DNA of 64,000 nucleotides from Xanthobacteraceae bacterium (GCA_030041005.1 JASHOR010000131.1:62001-126000); one strand, 5' to 3'; numbered from the stretch's first letter, positions 19,303-29,817 are shown. Notes: generated by a model not told the origin, from the sequence alone. Numbers and translations: made by a program.

Positions 19303-20633
19303 ACGTTCCGCGTCCCAAAGCGGCGGATTTGGCCTCGGTTGCCGCGCGCCTTCTGGCGCTGCATCCCAAGCGCATCGATCTCTCGCTCGGCCGCATCGAA
19401 CGTCTGCTTGCTGCGCTCGGTCATCCCGAGCGGCGTCTGCCGCCGGTCGTTCATGTCGCCGGCACCAACGGCAAGGGCTCTACCGTCGCCTTCGCGCGCG
19501 CCATTCTCGAAGCCGCCGGCAAGATCGTTCACGTCTATACCTCCCCCCACCTGGTTCGTATCAACGAGCGTTTCCGCCTCGGCCGGACCGGCGGTGGCGT
19601 CTTGGTCGATGATGAGGAACTCGCTGAAGCGCTTGCCGAATGCGAAGCCAAGAACAACAACGCACCGATTACTGTCTTCGAGATGGAGACGGCGGCAGCC
19701 TTTCTGCTTTTCTCTCGTTATACGGCCGACGTTCTTCTTCTCGAAGTGGGTCTTGGTGGCCGGCTGGATGCGACAAATGTCGTCGAACGGCCGTTGGCGA
19801 GTGCGATCACTCGCGTCTCGATCGACCACCGTGAGTTCCTCGGCGACACGCTCGAACGCATCGCGGCGGAAAAGGCCGGCATCCTCAAGCCGAACGTACC
19901 AGCGGTGATTGCGAGTCAGGCGCGCGAGGCGCTCGGCGTCATCGAGCGGCAAGCCGCGCGCGTGCGGGCGCCGCTTTCCATAGCCGGCGAGAATTGGACA
20001 GCGACCGAAGAGCATGGCCGGCTTGTCTACCAGGACGGCGACGGACTCCTCGACTTGCCGGCACCCAAGCTGTACGGGCGGCACCAGTTTGAGAACGCCG
20101 GCGCGGCGATTGCCGCCTTGCGGGTTAGCGGCCTGAAACTTCCGGCCGCCGCTTTCGAAGACGGCATGACCCGCGTCGAGTGGCCGGCCCGCATGCAACG
20201 GCTGTCGCAGGGTGCGCTGGTATCGCGGCTTCCGCCCGAATGCGAATTATGGCTCGACGGCGGCCACAATCCCGACGGCGGGCGCGCCATCGCCGCCGCG
20301 CTGGCCGATCTGGAGGAGCGTGTTTCGCGGCCGCTCGTGCTCATCGTGGGCATGCTGACGACCAAGGACGCCGCCGGATTCCTGAAGAATTTCTCCGGCC
20401 TCGCCAGCCGCGTGATCGCCGTGTCCATTCATCAGGAGAAAGCGGTTTCGGCGTCCGCGCTTGTCAACGTCGCGCGCGACATAGGCATTCCGGCGATGGC
20501 GCGCGATGACGTGGGAAGCGCCGTTGAAGTGGCGGGCCGGCTCGACCTTCATCCGGCGCCGCGCATCCTCATAACCGGCTCCCTCTACCTGGCCGGCGAG
20601 GTGCTTGCCGCCAACGGAACGCCGCCGCAGTGA
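19299..20633 (+). CDS. folC: bifunctional dihydrofolate synthase / folylpolyglutamate synthase
   Basis: ATP-dependent Mur-ligase-family enzyme that adds glutamate to dihydropteroate and to tetrahydrofolate. Key motifs: P-loop [18 protein letters not shown], the omega-loop region [25 protein letters not shown], the carbamylated-lysine region [12 protein letters not shown] and the C-terminal [12 protein letters not shown]. 444 residues, full length. It begins at GTG 19299, overlapping the accD stop by four bases, the usual accD-folC operon of alphaproteobacteria. Confidence 0.95.
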   Translation: MNVPRPKAADLASVAARLLALHPKRIDLSLGRIERLLAALGHPERRLPPVVHVAGTNGKGSTVAFARAILEAAGKIVHVYTSPHLVRINERFRLGRTGGGVLVDDEELAEALAECEAKNNNAPITVFEMETAAAFLLFSRYTADVLLLEVGLGGRLDATNVVERPLASAITRVSIDHREFLGDTLERIAAEKAGILKPNVPAVIASQAREALGVIERQAARVRAPLSIAGENWTATEEHGRLVYQDGDGLLDLPAPKLYGRHQFENAGAAIAALRVSGLKLPAAAFEDGMTRVEWPARMQRLSQGALVSRLPPECELWLDGGHNPDGGRAIAAALADLEERVSRPLVLIVGMLTTKDAAGFLKNFSGLASRVIAVSIHQEKAVSASALVNVARDIGIPAMARDDVGSAVEVAGRLDLHPAPRILITGSLYLAGEVLAANGTPPQ

Positions 20634-20741
20634 GCGTTTTGGGCTGTTGTGGAGCCGCCCATCATCCGCTAGGTTCCGCGCAAATTTCGGCTGCGGCGCC
20701 GGTCATCCCAGCGGTCGGACCGCGGCAACTTCGGATAGCGA

Positions 20742-20960
20742 ATGGCGAAAGAAGAACTCTTGGAATTTCCCGGTGTCGTGACGGAGTTGCTTCCAAACGC
20801 CACCTTTCGCGTCAAGCTCGAGAACGAGCATGAGATCATCGCCCACACCGCAGGCCGCATGCGCAAGAACCGCATCCGCGTGCTCGCCGGCGACAAGGTG
20901 CTCGTCGAAATGACGCCTTACGATCTGACCAAGGGCCGGATTACCTACCGGTTCAAATGA
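20742..20960 (+). CDS. infA: translation initiation factor IF-1
   Basis: 72-residue OB-fold protein that binds the 30S A site during initiation. The sequence [40 protein letters not shown] and [13 protein letters not shown] is almost invariant in the family. About 108 bases separate it from folC, so it should have its own promoter. The stop overlaps the maf start (ATGA), coupling the two. Confidence 0.98.
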   Translation: MAKEELLEFPGVVTELLPNATFRVKLENEHEIIAHTAGRMRKNRIRVLAGDKVLVEMTPYDLTKGRITYRFK

Positions 20961-21586
20961 TCGGCCGCCCAAAATTCGTGCTGGCTTCGGGTTCGCCGCG
21001 GCGCCTGGCGCTGATCAACCAGGGCGGCATCGACCCCGACGCGCTACGCCCGGCCGATATCGACGAGACACCCAAACGTGGTGAACTGCCGCGCGCCTGC
21101 GCGGTGCGGCTCGCCCGGATGAAGGCGGAAGCGGCGCTTGCCGCGGTGCGCCTCGACGACGAGCTTAAAGGCGCCTACATCCTTGCCGCCGACACCGTAG
21201 TCGCAGTGGGTCGCCGCATCCTGCCCAAAGCGGAAATGCTCGACGAAGCGGCCCAGTGCTTGCGGCTTTTGTCCGGCCGCAATCATCGCGTCCATTCCGG
21301 GGTCTGTCTGGTGACGCCGAAAGAGACGTTTCGCCAGCGGCACGTCGAAACCCGCGTGCGGTTCAAACGGCTCTCCGACGAGGATATCGAGGCCTATCTC
21401 GCCTCAGGCGAATGGCGCGGCAAGGCCGGCGGCTACGCCGCGCAGGGGATTGCCGGAGCGTTTCTGGTCAAGATCGTCGGGTCCTATTCCAACATAGTCG
21501 GCCTGCCGCTGTACGAGACGATGGCGCTTCTCGGCGGCGAGGGCTACCCGATCCATTTCGGCTGGCTCAACGCCACGGCCTATTAG
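20957..21586 (+). CDS. maf: Maf-family nucleoside triphosphate pyrophosphatase
   Basis: House-cleaning nucleotide pyrophosphatase acting on non-canonical or (d)TTP/UTP substrates. Maf motifs are present: [14 protein letters not shown] (residues 5-20), [15 protein letters not shown] around residue 75, and [33 protein letters not shown] near the C-terminus. 209 residues, normal length. Starts within the infA stop codon, followed 50 bases on by yacG; infA-maf-yacG is a recurrent arrangement in Hyphomicrobiales. Confidence 0.93.
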   Translation: MIGRPKFVLASGSPRRLALINQGGIDPDALRPADIDETPKRGELPRACAVRLARMKAEAALAAVRLDDELKGAYILAADTVVAVGRRILPKAEMLDEAAQCLRLLSGRNHRVHSGVCLVTPKETFRQRHVETRVRFKRLSDEDIEAYLASGEWRGKAGGYAAQGIAGAFLVKIVGSYSNIVGLPLYETMALLGGEGYPIHFGWLNATAY

Positions 21587-21636
21587 CCGCTGCGTGGGCT
21601 GTTGGCGCGGCGGCGCGCCCGCCCCATATTCGGTTC

Positions 21637-21825
21637 ATGCCGGATCCTACCAGGCGCCGATGTCCGATCTGCGGAAATCCCGCCGATGCGCGGTTTCGTC
21701 CGTTCTGCTCTCGCCGCTGCGCGGACGTCGATTTGCACCGATGGCTGTCGGGTATTTATGCGGTACCGGGGGCGGCGGACGGGCAAGAAGACGAGCAGCC
21801 ACCGACCGACAAAGAAAAGCAATAG
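21637..21825 (+). CDS. yacG: DNA gyrase inhibitor YacG (zinc protein)
   Basis: 62-residue protein with the four-cysteine zinc site CPICGNP ... FRPFCSRRCADVDLHRWLSG that defines YacG; the E. coli homologue binds GyrB and inhibits DNA gyrase. The C-terminus is acidic and glutamine-rich (GQEDEQPPTDKEKQ). ATG 21637 is the natural start; the frame is open far upstream inside maf but that is not family sequence. Third gene of infA-maf-yacG. Confidence 0.9.
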   Translation: MPDPTRRRCPICGNPADARFRPFCSRRCADVDLHRWLSGIYAVPGAADGQEDEQPPTDKEKQ

Positions 21826-21934
21826 AGGCCGACGCGATCCTTGATTTGTTGAAACCGGGCAATTCTGGACAGTCGGAACATGAACCTCTATAAGCACGCT
21901 CGCTCGGTCGGCTTGGCGCAAAGCGGCCAAGAGA

Positions 21935-22010
21935 GCCCAGGTAGCTCAGTTGGTAGAGCACTGCACTGAAAATGCAGGTGTCGGTGGTTCAATTCCGCCC
22001 CTGGGCACCA
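21935..22010 (+). tRNA. tRNA-Phe (anticodon GAA)
   Basis: Cloverleaf visible by eye: acceptor GCCCAGG/CCTGGGC, D-arm GCTCAGTTGGTAGAGC, anticodon stem CTGCA/TGCAG around loop CTGAAAA with anticodon GAA, T-arm GGTTCAATTCC, and an encoded 3' CCA. 76 nucleotides. It stands alone between yacG and the pstS-like gene. Confidence 0.97.
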
Positions 22011-22095
22011 TCCGTTCAATTTCACCATCGATCGAACTACGGTTCGCGCTTTGCGGTATCTGCATCGCGCGAATTTTTGTTAGCTGAATTCGGTC

Positions 22096-23136
22096 ATGAG
22101 GCCTTTCCGCATCATCGTGACGGTCGGCGCGATCATCGGTGCGACTGCGCCCGCTGCCGCCGCGGAGATCACCGGCGCTGGTTCGACATTTGTCGATCCG
22201 TTGCTGGCCCAGTGGTCCGCCGCGGCAAGGGCTGTCATCCACGCGACCCTCGATTACCAAGCGGTAGGCTCGGGCGCCGGCATCCGGCGGATCGTCAACA
22301 AGACGGTCACGTTTGGCGCCACCGACATGCCGCTCATGCCGGCGGACATCAGGGCAAATCAACTCGTTCAGTTTCCGCTCGTCAGCGGAGCGATTGTTCC
22401 CGTTTTCAATTTACCGGGCATTGCACCGGGTGCGCTCACTCTCGACGGCCCGACCATCGCCAAGATTTTCCTGAGCGAGATCACCCGCTGGGACGATCCG
22501 GCCATCAGGCGCCTCAATGCGCGCATCGCGTTGCCTCACTCCGCCATTGCCGTTATCCACCGCTCCGACGCATCCGGCACGACTTTCATCTGGACCGACT
22601 ATCTCGCGAAGGTCAGCCCGCAATGGCGAAAACAAATCGGCGAGAGCATGGTCGTCGATTGGCCGGTCGGCGTTGGCGCCAAAGGCAACGAAGGGGTTTC
22701 ATCCGTGGTGGAGCGGACCATTGGCGCGTTCGGTTACGTCGAATACGCCTACGCGCGGCAAAAGGACCTGAATTTTGCCAAGGTGGTCAACAGAACCGGA
22801 AATGCCGTGTCTCCTACGCTTGCGGCATTCCAGGCGGCTGCCGCCGGCTCCGATTGGAGCGGCGTTCCGGATTTCAGCGTAGTCATGACGGACGCGCCCG
22901 GCGTCGCCTCATGGCCGATCGCCGGTTCAACGTTCATTTTGATGCCATCCGTTCCGCACGATCCAGCCGGTTCAGCGGCTGCACTTGAATTCTTCGATTG
23001 GGGCTATCGCCATGGAAGCGAGCAGGCAGCCGCTCTCGGCTACGTTCCAATGCCCGAGGCGGTGGTGACGTTGATCGAGAAGATTTGGCAACAGAAATTC
23101 AAAACCATCCGCGGCGGCCCGGTCTTCCCGCCTTGA
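22096..23136 (+). CDS. pstS: phosphate ABC transporter substrate-binding protein PstS
   Basis: Periplasmic phosphate-binding protein. A signal peptide (MRPFRIIVTVGAIIGATAPA AAA) is followed by the PstS hallmark ITGAGSTFVDPLLAQWS, the phosphate-loop stretches YQAVGSGAGIRRI and FGATDMPLM, and HRSDASGTTFIWTDYL plus GAKGNEGVSSVVERT. 346 residues, full length. No pstCAB or phoU follows; instead a Na/Pi cotransporter with a PhoU-like tail lies 127 bases downstream, so the two may serve different phosphate routes. I did not find a clear Pho box upstream. Confidence 0.92.
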   Translation: MRPFRIIVTVGAIIGATAPAAAAEITGAGSTFVDPLLAQWSAAARAVIHATLDYQAVGSGAGIRRIVNKTVTFGATDMPLMPADIRANQLVQFPLVSGAIVPVFNLPGIAPGALTLDGPTIAKIFLSEITRWDDPAIRRLNARIALPHSAIAVIHRSDASGTTFIWTDYLAKVSPQWRKQIGESMVVDWPVGVGAKGNEGVSSVVERTIGAFGYVEYAYARQKDLNFAKVVNRTGNAVSPTLAAFQAAAAGSDWSGVPDFSVVMTDAPGVASWPIAGSTFILMPSVPHDPAGSAAALEFFDWGYRHGSEQAAALGYVPMPEAVVTLIEKIWQQKFKTIRGGPVFPP

Positions 23137-23263
23137 TCGGTCGCTAGAGGCCATCAAACAGTTTCTTCGCCGAATCGGTCGATGCGCTGGAATTCACTGC
23201 GGACCGGGTCTATTTACCGGACCGGCGGCTGTTTCCAAACTGAGAATAGGCCGTGAGCCCTCC

Positions 23264-25006
23264 ATGGCCGACGTTAACTTGAAGGCTGGCGACGCGATGG
23301 GAAGCATCGTACTCCTCGATCTGATGGGCGGCGTGGCGCTCCTGCTCTGGGGGCTGCACATGGTGCTCACCGGCGTGCTGCGCGCGTTTGGTCCGGACTT
23401 GCGCCGCGTCCTCGGCAAGGCACTGCGCAATCGCTTCACCGCTTTCGTCGCCGGCCTTGGCCTGACCGCGCTGCTGCAGAGCAGTACGGCGACCGGACTG
23501 ATGACTGCCTCGCTTGCTGCCGAGGGCATCGTCAGCCTTGTTCCCGCGCTTGCGATCATGCTCGGCGCCAACGTCGGCACCACGTTGATTGTCCAGGTGC
23601 TGTCCTTCGACATATCCGCGGTCGCCCCGGTGCTGCTGATCATCGGGGTGGTCACGTTCCGCGTCGGCAACGGCAGCGTCACGCGCGCAGTCGGCCGCAT
23701 TGGGATCGGGCTTGGATTGATTCTGTTGGCGCTTCACATCCTGCTCGACACGCTGGTCCCGGCAGAACAGGCGCCGGCAGCGCGCGCGCTTCTGGCGGCG
23801 ATCACCAACGATCCGGTCCTCTGCATCGTGATCGCCGCGGCGCTGACCTGGGCGGCCCATTCGAGCGTTGCCGTCGTGCTGCTGGTGATGTCGCTTGCCT
23901 ATTCGCAATTCGTCTCGCCCGAGGCGGCGCTGGCGCTGGTGCTCGGCGCCAATCTCGGCAGCGCCATCAATCCCTTGATCGAAGGGGGCGTTCGCGGCGA
24001 TCCAGCAAGTCGTCGGCTGCCGCTCGGCAACCTGATCAATCGGCTGATCGGTATCCTTATCGTGCTGCCGTTCCTGGGGCCTCTTGCGCGAGACATGACA
24101 GCGCTGCAGTCCGACGCCGCCAAGATGACGGCCGAGTTCCATATGCTGTTCAATGTGGCGCTGGCCGCGGTGTTCATCGGCCCGCTCGATGTTGTCGCGC
24201 GGGTCCTGGAGCGCATCCTGCCCGAGAAGGCGAAGTCGACCGACCCCGCAGCGCCGCGTCACCTGGACGAAGCCGCGCTGCAAACCCCCTCGCTTGCGCT
24301 GGCCAACGCGGCGCGCGAGACGCTGCGCATGGGCGATGTGGTCGAAACCATGCTGCACAACGTCATGACGGCGATTCTCAACAACGATCGCAAGCTCGTC
24401 GGCGATGTATCGCGCATGGACAACATCGTGGATCGGCTGAACGAAGCGATCAAGCTCTACGTGACCAAGCTGACGCGCGACAGCCTCGACGAGCGCGAAG
24501 GCCGGCGCGCGATGGAAATCATATCGTTCACCATTAACCTCGAACACATCGGCGATATCATCGACAAGAACCTGTGCGAACTGGCAGCCAAGAAAATCAA
24601 GAAGCGCTATCAGTTCTCAGCCGAAGGAGCCGCCGAACTGAGTGCTTTCCACAAACGAGTGGTGGACTGCCTGCTGGCCGCGTTCGGCATATTCATGACC
24701 GGCGATATCGAAGCGGCTCGCAAGCTGCTGCGCGAAAAATCCGAGCTGCGCCAGGCGGAGCTGGAAGCAGCCGATCGGCATCTTGAACGGTTGCGCGAGG
24801 GCCGACCTGAAACTTTGGAGACCACCTCGCTGCATCTCGACATCCTGAGCGACCTCAAGCGGATCCATTCCCACATCTGCTCGGTCGCGTATCCGGTGCT
24901 TGAAGCCGCAGGTGAACTCAGACCGAGCCGCTGGGAGGCCCCCAGTATGGGGTCGGCCGCCGCCGGAACCTCACACTTCCTGCCGGAGCCGCCCCGTTCG
25001 TCTTGA
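23264..25006 (+). CDS. Na+/Pi cotransporter family protein (NptA-type, PhoU-like tail)
   Basis: Inner-membrane phosphate cotransporter. The first 330 residues hold about eight hydrophobic helices and the two inverted Na_Pi_cotrans repeats with the QSSTAT (LTALLQSSTATGLMTASLAA) and HSSVAV (TWAAHSSVAVVLLVMSLAYS) signatures and paired GANVGTT / GANLGSAINP motifs. Residues about 350-550 form a helical PhoU-like cytoplasmic domain (MGDVVETMLHNVMTAILNND; ISFTINLEHIGDIIDKNL). 580 residues. Adjacent to pstS, which supports a phosphate role, but it could be an exporter rather than importer. Confidence 0.88.
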   Translation: MADVNLKAGDAMGSIVLLDLMGGVALLLWGLHMVLTGVLRAFGPDLRRVLGKALRNRFTAFVAGLGLTALLQSSTATGLMTASLAAEGIVSLVPALAIMLGANVGTTLIVQVLSFDISAVAPVLLIIGVVTFRVGNGSVTRAVGRIGIGLGLILLALHILLDTLVPAEQAPAARALLAAITNDPVLCIVIAAALTWAAHSSVAVVLLVMSLAYSQFVSPEAALALVLGANLGSAINPLIEGGVRGDPASRRLPLGNLINRLIGILIVLPFLGPLARDMTALQSDAAKMTAEFHMLFNVALAAVFIGPLDVVARVLERILPEKAKSTDPAAPRHLDEAALQTPSLALANAARETLRMGDVVETMLHNVMTAILNNDRKLVGDVSRMDNIVDRLNEAIKLYVTKLTRDSLDEREGRRAMEIISFTINLEHIGDIIDKNLCELAAKKIKKRYQFSAEGAAELSAFHKRVVDCLLAAFGIFMTGDIEAARKLLREKSELRQAELEAADRHLERLREGRPETLETTSLHLDILSDLKRIHSHICSVAYPVLEAAGELRPSRWEAPSMGSAAAGTSHFLPEPPRSS

Positions 25007-25308
25007 TTTCGTTTGTGGGTGCAAGGCAGGCTTGCGGCAGCGGAACTCGACAGCTCTGCATTTGCGCGTGATTGCTGCAGCGCCTGATCCATTCGGGCTC
25101 TCCCGTCACCGGTGTCGGCTCACGATGGAGGGATCAGGTAGGCCGGCCGTCCCTCCGCCGACCACGCCCTTTGCCCTTTGCTCGACGTGCCCTTCGGTCG
25201 CTGCGCCATCGCCCGGCGTCCTTCGGCTTCTGGCAGTGATTTACGCAACGTAAATGGATGTTGAGTATGCAGCCGACGGACAACCATTCGCTCCGTCGCG
25301 AGGCCTTG
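25007..25308. other. intergenic region before the chemoreceptor gene
   Basis: About 300 bases without a supported gene. A sigma-54 like string occurs near 25231-25247 but its spacing is one base too long (see rejected items). ATG 25258 and 25267 are in frame with the chemoreceptor and could move the gene border into this region. Confidence 0.35.
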
Positions 25309-26691
25309 ATGTCCGCAACCGCCATTCATTTTCTGACGGAGAACCTGTGGTGGTTCGCTTCCGGGGGCTTGGCCTGCTTCTTGGCCGGCATTGGTGCGGC
25401 GATCGCGCTCCGCCATATGCTGTCCACGGTCGACGCGATCCACGGCAACGCGCCGCTGCTTGCGCTGGCACTGAACAACATGACACAGGGTGTCGTGATG
25501 TTCGACGCCGCCAACCGGCTGGTCGCTTTCAACAAGCGATATCTGGAAATCTATGGACTGTCACCCGACGTTGTAAAACCCGGCGCCACTCTCACCGACA
25601 TCATCCGTCATCGATTCGCGAAGGGCAATTTCGGCCGCGATTCGGTGCAGTACGCCGATGAACTCAAGAATCTCATGAGCTCGGGCAAGGTGTTGAGCTT
25701 CGTCTCGGAACTGGCCGACGGGCGCTCCATCGCCGTTGTCAATCGGGCGATCCCCGGCGGCGCCTACTGGCTGGGTACGCACCATGACATCACGGCGCGG
25801 CGCGCGGCCGAGAAGAAAAGCGCGTTATTGAACGAGCAGGAGGCGCGCCGTGCCATCGTCGAGGATGCCATTGCCTGGTTTCGGCAAAGCGTCGAGGCCG
25901 CTTTGCAGACCGTGGCCGAGGGCGTCGCGGTGATGAAATCGACAGCGAGCGCACTGTCGGCATGCTCGAACGACACGACCGCGCATACCACGGCGGTGGT
26001 GCAGACCTCGAATGACGCGTCCGGCCGCGTCGACAGTGCTTCTACTGCGGCGGAGGAATTGTCGAAATCGATCTCGGAGATAAACCATCAGCTGATGCGC
26101 GCAAGCGATGTGGTGCGGGCCGCTGCCGTGGAAGCGCAATCAACCAACGCCGAGATCGCCGGGCTGGCGCAGGCGACCCAGAAAATCGACGACGTGGTCA
26201 AACTCATTCAGAGCGTCGCGGGGCAGACGAACTTGCTGGCCCTCAATGCCACCATCGAGGCGGCGCGCGCGGGAAACGCCGGCAAGGGCTTTGCCGTCGT
26301 CGCCTCCGAAGTGAAGGCACTGGCGGTACAGACGGCAAAGGCGACCGAAATCATTGCCGGCCAGATCGCCGCCGTGCAATCGTCCACGCAGAGCACGGTG
26401 CGTGCGATCGCCAGCATCACCAGCCGCATGCAGGAAATTCAGAAGTTTACGGCGGCCATTGCGGCGGCGGTCGAACAGCAGCACACGGCCACCGCCGACA
26501 TTTCAAACAACGTCGCCGCGGCCGCCTCGGGAACGAAATCAGTCGCCGGTGACCTGCAGCGCGTCTCCACCGCCATCGGCGAGATGGGCAATGCGGCCGG
26601 GACTGTGGCGTCGGCGTCGGCCGCAGTCGAGCGCGCCGCGGACAGTCTGCGCGGCAATATCGAGGACTTCTTGCGCAAGGTCGCGGTGTGA
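25309..26691 (+). CDS. PAS-containing methyl-accepting chemotaxis protein
   Basis: Chemoreceptor or energy sensor that signals through CheW/CheA. One hydrophobic stretch near the N-terminus ([20 protein letters not shown]) may anchor it. A PAS domain follows ([55 protein letters not shown]), then the signalling coiled coil with the conserved hairpin tip [40 protein letters not shown]. There is no periplasmic ligand domain, so it probably reads an internal cue. ATG 25309 has GAGG at good distance; 25258 is the alternative. Lies 17 bases from the convergent ABC permease. Confidence 0.88.
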   Translation: MSATAIHFLTENLWWFASGGLACFLAGIGAAIALRHMLSTVDAIHGNAPLLALALNNMTQGVVMFDAANRLVAFNKRYLEIYGLSPDVVKPGATLTDIIRHRFAKGNFGRDSVQYADELKNLMSSGKVLSFVSELADGRSIAVVNRAIPGGAYWLGTHHDITARRAAEKKSALLNEQEARRAIVEDAIAWFRQSVEAALQTVAEGVAVMKSTASALSACSNDTTAHTTAVVQTSNDASGRVDSASTAAEELSKSISEINHQLMRASDVVRAAAVEAQSTNAEIAGLAQATQKIDDVVKLIQSVAGQTNLLALNATIEAARAGNAGKGFAVVASEVKALAVQTAKATEIIAGQIAAVQSSTQSTVRAIASITSRMQEIQKFTAAIAAAVEQQHTATADISNNVAAAASGTKSVAGDLQRVSTAIGEMGNAAGTVASASAAVERAADSLRGNIEDFLRKVAV

Positions 26692-26708
26692 GGCCGCTCG
26701 CCCGGCGC

Positions 26709-27593
26709 TCACATCGATTCCTGACCGAATGATGTGCGTTCGACGGTGTGCGGGGACAGGATCCAGCGCTCCAAGAGCCCGATCAGCAGGAACAGCACGA
26801 CGCCCAATATCGTCAGCGCCACGATTCCGGCGAACAGCAGCGCCGTGTCCATGTTGCCGTTGGCAATCAGAAGCAGATAGCCGAGTCCACCCTGGCCGCC
26901 GACGAATTCACCGACGACGGCGCCTACCACGGCGAAGGTGATGGAAATTTTCAATCCGGCGAAGATCGACGGCAGCGCATTGGGCAATTGAATCTTGAAG
27001 AAGGTGGAGAAGGGCCCAAGCCCCATGGACCGCGCCAGGTAGACCTTCTCGCGTTCGAGCGAGGCCAGTCCCATGGCGGTGTTGATGACGACCGGGAAAA
27101 AGGCGATGAGAAACGCGATCAGCACTTTCGGCATCAAGCCGAAGCCGAACCAGACAAGAAACAGCGGCGCTACCGCTACTTTCGGCACCGCCTGCGAGGA
27201 CACCAGGACCGGATAGACGGCGCGGGCAAACGGTCGCCACAGGTAGATGGCAAGCGCCAACGGCATTCCGACGGCGACGCTGAGCGCAAAGCCGAGGAGG
27301 ATTTCGACGGTTGTTCCCAGGCTCTGTTTGATCAGAACCGCCGAGTTGGCGATCATCGAACGCACGATCTCGCTTGGGGCCGGAAGCAGGTACGGAGGAA
27401 TCGAAAATAGGCGGGCGGTCGCCTCCCAGACCACGAGCACCCCCACCATCATACCGATCGGATAGAGCAGCCCGTCAATGCGCTCGCGCCGGACGCGCCG
27501 AAGCCGGCGCTGGCGAACGCCGGCCTCAAGCTCACCGTTGGCCGCGGCGGCAGGCGCGGACACGGGGTCCGGCGAGTTCACTGTTTCGGCCAT
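26709..27593 (-). CDS. ABC transporter permease (SsuC/TauC type)
   Basis: Inner-membrane permease of an importer, 294 residues, with about six helices and the BPD_transp_1 EAA loop (ASLEREKVYLARSMGLGPFS, residues about 190-215). The N-terminus is Arg-rich before the first helix (GMMVGVLVVWEATARLF), consistent with inside-positive topology. It overlaps the ATPase gene upstream by 16 bases. Related family members move sulfonates, pyrimidine precursors, riboflavin or aromatic acids; the cargo here is unknown. Confidence 0.9.
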   Translation of the reverse strand: MAETVNSPDPVSAPAAAANGELEAGVRQRRLRRVRRERIDGLLYPIGMMVGVLVVWEATARLFSIPPYLLPAPSEIVRSMIANSAVLIKQSLGTTVEILLGFALSVAVGMPLALAIYLWRPFARAVYPVLVSSQAVPKVAVAPLFLVWFGFGLMPKVLIAFLIAFFPVVINTAMGLASLEREKVYLARSMGLGPFSTFFKIQLPNALPSIFAGLKISITFAVVGAVVGEFVGGQGGLGYLLLIANGNMDTALLFAGIVALTILGVVLFLLIGLLERWILSPHTVERTSFGQESM

Positions 27594-28417
27594 GGTCGTG
27601 ACTCCTCGTCGGCGCCGGCTCGGTGCTCGCGCAAAACGCCGCGCGCCAGGAACAAGTCCAGTATCTGCCGGCTATATTCGGCAAACTGCCGCGTTTCGCG
27701 CATCGCCAAGGTCCGCGGTCGCGGCAGCTCGATATCGATGATGCGGTCGATGCAACCCGGCCGCGGCGTCATGACGATGACGCGGTCGGACAGGAATACG
27801 GCCTCGGCAATGCTGTGAGTGATGAACAAAACCGTCATCCGCCGCTCGCTCACCAGCGCCTGCAAATCCAGGACGAGCTGATCGCGGGTCAAGGCATCGA
27901 GCGCGCCGAACGGTTCATCCATGAGCAAATGATCCGGATTATGGATCAGCGCCCGGCAAATCGAAACCCGCTGGCGCATTCCGCCGGAAAGTTCGTGCGG
28001 ATATCTGTCCTCGAAGCCCGAGAGCCCCACCGTCGCCAAGAGCTGCCGCGCGCGAATTCCGGCTTCCTTGCGGTTCATCTTGCGGGCTTCCGCCTGCAAC
28101 ATGACGTTGCCGAGCGCGGTGCGCCAATCGAGCAGCACCGGACTCTGAAACACGATGCCGATGTCGGTACGCGGCCGGTCAACGACGCGCCCGTTGACCT
28201 CCACCGTTCCGCTCGACGATGGGATGAGCCCGGCCGCAATCATCAACAGCGTGCTTTTGCCACAGCCGCTCGGCCCGACATGGGAAATGAACTCGCCGCG
28301 CCGCTGCGTGAAGGAAACGTTGTTCAGGGCGCGTACTTCGCCGTCGCGCGTGCCGTAAACCTTGCACAGATTCTCGATGCGCAGATATGCGGGGTCGTGT
28401 TCGGGGGCTTCGTTCAC
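27578..28417 (-). CDS. ABC transporter ATP-binding protein (SsuB/TauB type)
   Basis: Nucleotide-binding subunit, 279 residues. Walker A HVGPSGCGKSTLLMIAAGL (residues about 46-60), Q-loop VFQSPVLLDWRT, signature LSGGMRQRVSICRAL, Walker B LLMDEPFGALDALTR and H-loop FITHSIAEAVFLSDR are all intact. The pattern DWRT after the Q-loop is typical of the nitrate/sulfonate/taurine subclass. It overlaps the permease and lies 152 bases downstream of the first binding-protein gene on the same strand. Confidence 0.93.
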   Translation of the reverse strand: MNEAPEHDPAYLRIENLCKVYGTRDGEVRALNNVSFTQRRGEFISHVGPSGCGKSTLLMIAAGLIPSSSGTVEVNGRVVDRPRTDIGIVFQSPVLLDWRTALGNVMLQAEARKMNRKEAGIRARQLLATVGLSGFEDRYPHELSGGMRQRVSICRALIHNPDHLLMDEPFGALDALTRDQLVLDLQALVSERRMTVLFITHSIAEAVFLSDRVIVMTPRPGCIDRIIDIELPRPRTLAMRETRQFAEYSRQILDLFLARGVLREHRAGADEESRPWPKQ

Positions 28418-28569
28418 TATGTCACAGCCGCGTGGAATTTCTGCGCTGGCATATGTTCGGGATCGTCAGCGCGGTCGCAAACAGCATAAGGCCAAGTTGC
28501 CGCGGCTGTCATGAGCCGTCGTATCGCCCCTTCGATTGCCCGGCCGATGTCGTTTGAACTGACGATCGG

Positions 28570-29631
28570 CTAGGCCGGCTGCGGCGGTACATAGGCGGCG
28601 CCGCTCGGAATGAATGCGTTGGTATACAGATCGCTCGTGGTGAGCGGCGTGGTGACGCCGCCGTACTGCTTGAGTACCGAGACGGTCGCCCGCCAGTCGA
28701 CATCGGAACCCCAACCGAGCGGCTTAGCCCTGGTGTTGGGCGTCACCCAGGTCTCCCACGATAATTCGAACTCGCGCTTGATGATCGCGACGTCGACCGT
28801 CGGCGAATACTTCTTTACGGTGGCTGCCGCCTCGTCGGGATGTTGACGGCCGTAGAGGAATCCCTTGATCGCGGCGGGTACGAAAGCCCGCAGGAGCGCA
28901 GGGTCGCTTTTGATCAGGTCGTTGTGGGTGATGATGCCGTTCGAGACGACCCTGACATTGTAATCGGAAAACCAGAAATAGCGCGCCTTTTTATTGCCGC
29001 GGATCTCGATGGCGGGCACGTAGCTCTGTACGTAAGCACCGATCGCATCCACCTTGCCGCTGATCAGGGCCGGTCCAAGGCTCGGCGGCGTCAGATTGAC
29101 GATCTGGATTTTCGAGGCGTCGAGGCCGGCGCCCTTGATGAAGGCCGGCCACTCCTGGAATTGGCCGCTGCCGGCGATCATCGCCAGGGTCCTGCCCTCC
29201 AGGTCCTTCGGCGATTTGATCGGTGAATCCGCGAGCACGATGATGGCCGACGGGTTGCGGCGGTAGATGCTGCCGATCGTCTTGATGTTCATGCCCTTCG
29301 AGATGCCCCTGGCGACGGCATAGCCGTCGGAAAAGCCGACCTGGGCCGCCTTGTTGGCGATCAACTGAGCCGTATTGCCAGAGCCTGTCCCGGCCGTGAT
29401 GGAGACATCAAGTCCGGCGTCGCGAAAATAACCCTGATCGTGCGCGATCAGGAATCCGACATTGGGTCCCTCATAGACCCAATCGAGCGTCATGCTCACG
29501 GGCTTGAGCGCGGTTGCGGCGCGGCCCGGGAAAGGCGCCAGCGGCAGGGCGAGGCCAGCAGCCGCGCCGGCCGTTCTACTGAGGAGCCGGCGCCGCGAAA
29601 GCGGCATGCGCTGAGAAGCAGGTTTATTCAT
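28570..29631 (-). CDS. NMT1/THI5-type ABC substrate-binding protein, paralogue 1
   Basis: Periplasmic binding protein with a Tat-type signal (LSRRRLLSRTAGAAAGLAL, cleaved near GRAA). The core begins VSMTLDWVYEGPNVGFLIAH and includes the ligand-site region GSGNTAQLIANKAAQVGFSD, as in the NMT1/THI5 family. It ends YVPPQPA. GGGGAGG lies just before ATG 29631. Two close paralogues occur at 33118 and 34332 with the same layout and the same C-terminal motif, so this cluster has one permease/ATPase pair and three binding proteins. Substrate unknown; the divergent UbiD-like gene hints at an aromatic or unsaturated carboxylate. Confidence 0.88.
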   Translation of the reverse strand: MNKPASQRMPLSRRRLLSRTAGAAAGLALPLAPFPGRAATALKPVSMTLDWVYEGPNVGFLIAHDQGYFRDAGLDVSITAGTGSGNTAQLIANKAAQVGFSDGYAVARGISKGMNIKTIGSIYRRNPSAIIVLADSPIKSPKDLEGRTLAMIAGSGQFQEWPAFIKGAGLDASKIQIVNLTPPSLGPALISGKVDAIGAYVQSYVPAIEIRGNKKARYFWFSDYNVRVVSNGIITHNDLIKSDPALLRAFVPAAIKGFLYGRQHPDEAAATVKKYSPTVDVAIIKREFELSWETWVTPNTRAKPLGWGSDVDWRATVSVLKQYGGVTTPLTTSDLYTNAFIPSGAAYVPPQPA

Positions 29632-29817
29632 GAGGTCCTCCCCGGAGAGTGCTGGACGGCTCCGCAGCATACAAGCAAGCCGCCGGTGCTGTCATCAAGC
29701 GCCCGCCGCCGCCCGCAGGCATGACGGACGAGGCACGCGGACCTTCAAATTTGCGGTTGCCTTGCGGCGGAAATTCAGGACCATGGCGGCGCGCAGGACG
29801 CAGAGGCAGAGGAACTT

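Noticed and set aside
22011-22095. Pho box upstream of pstS
   Set aside because: I found no pair of CTGTCAT-like repeats at proper spacing.
25231-25247. Sigma-54 like string TGGCAGTGATTTACGCA before the chemoreceptor gene
   Set aside because: There are 11 bases between the GG and GC pairs instead of the required 10, and the -12 part is poor (TACGC rather than TTGC).
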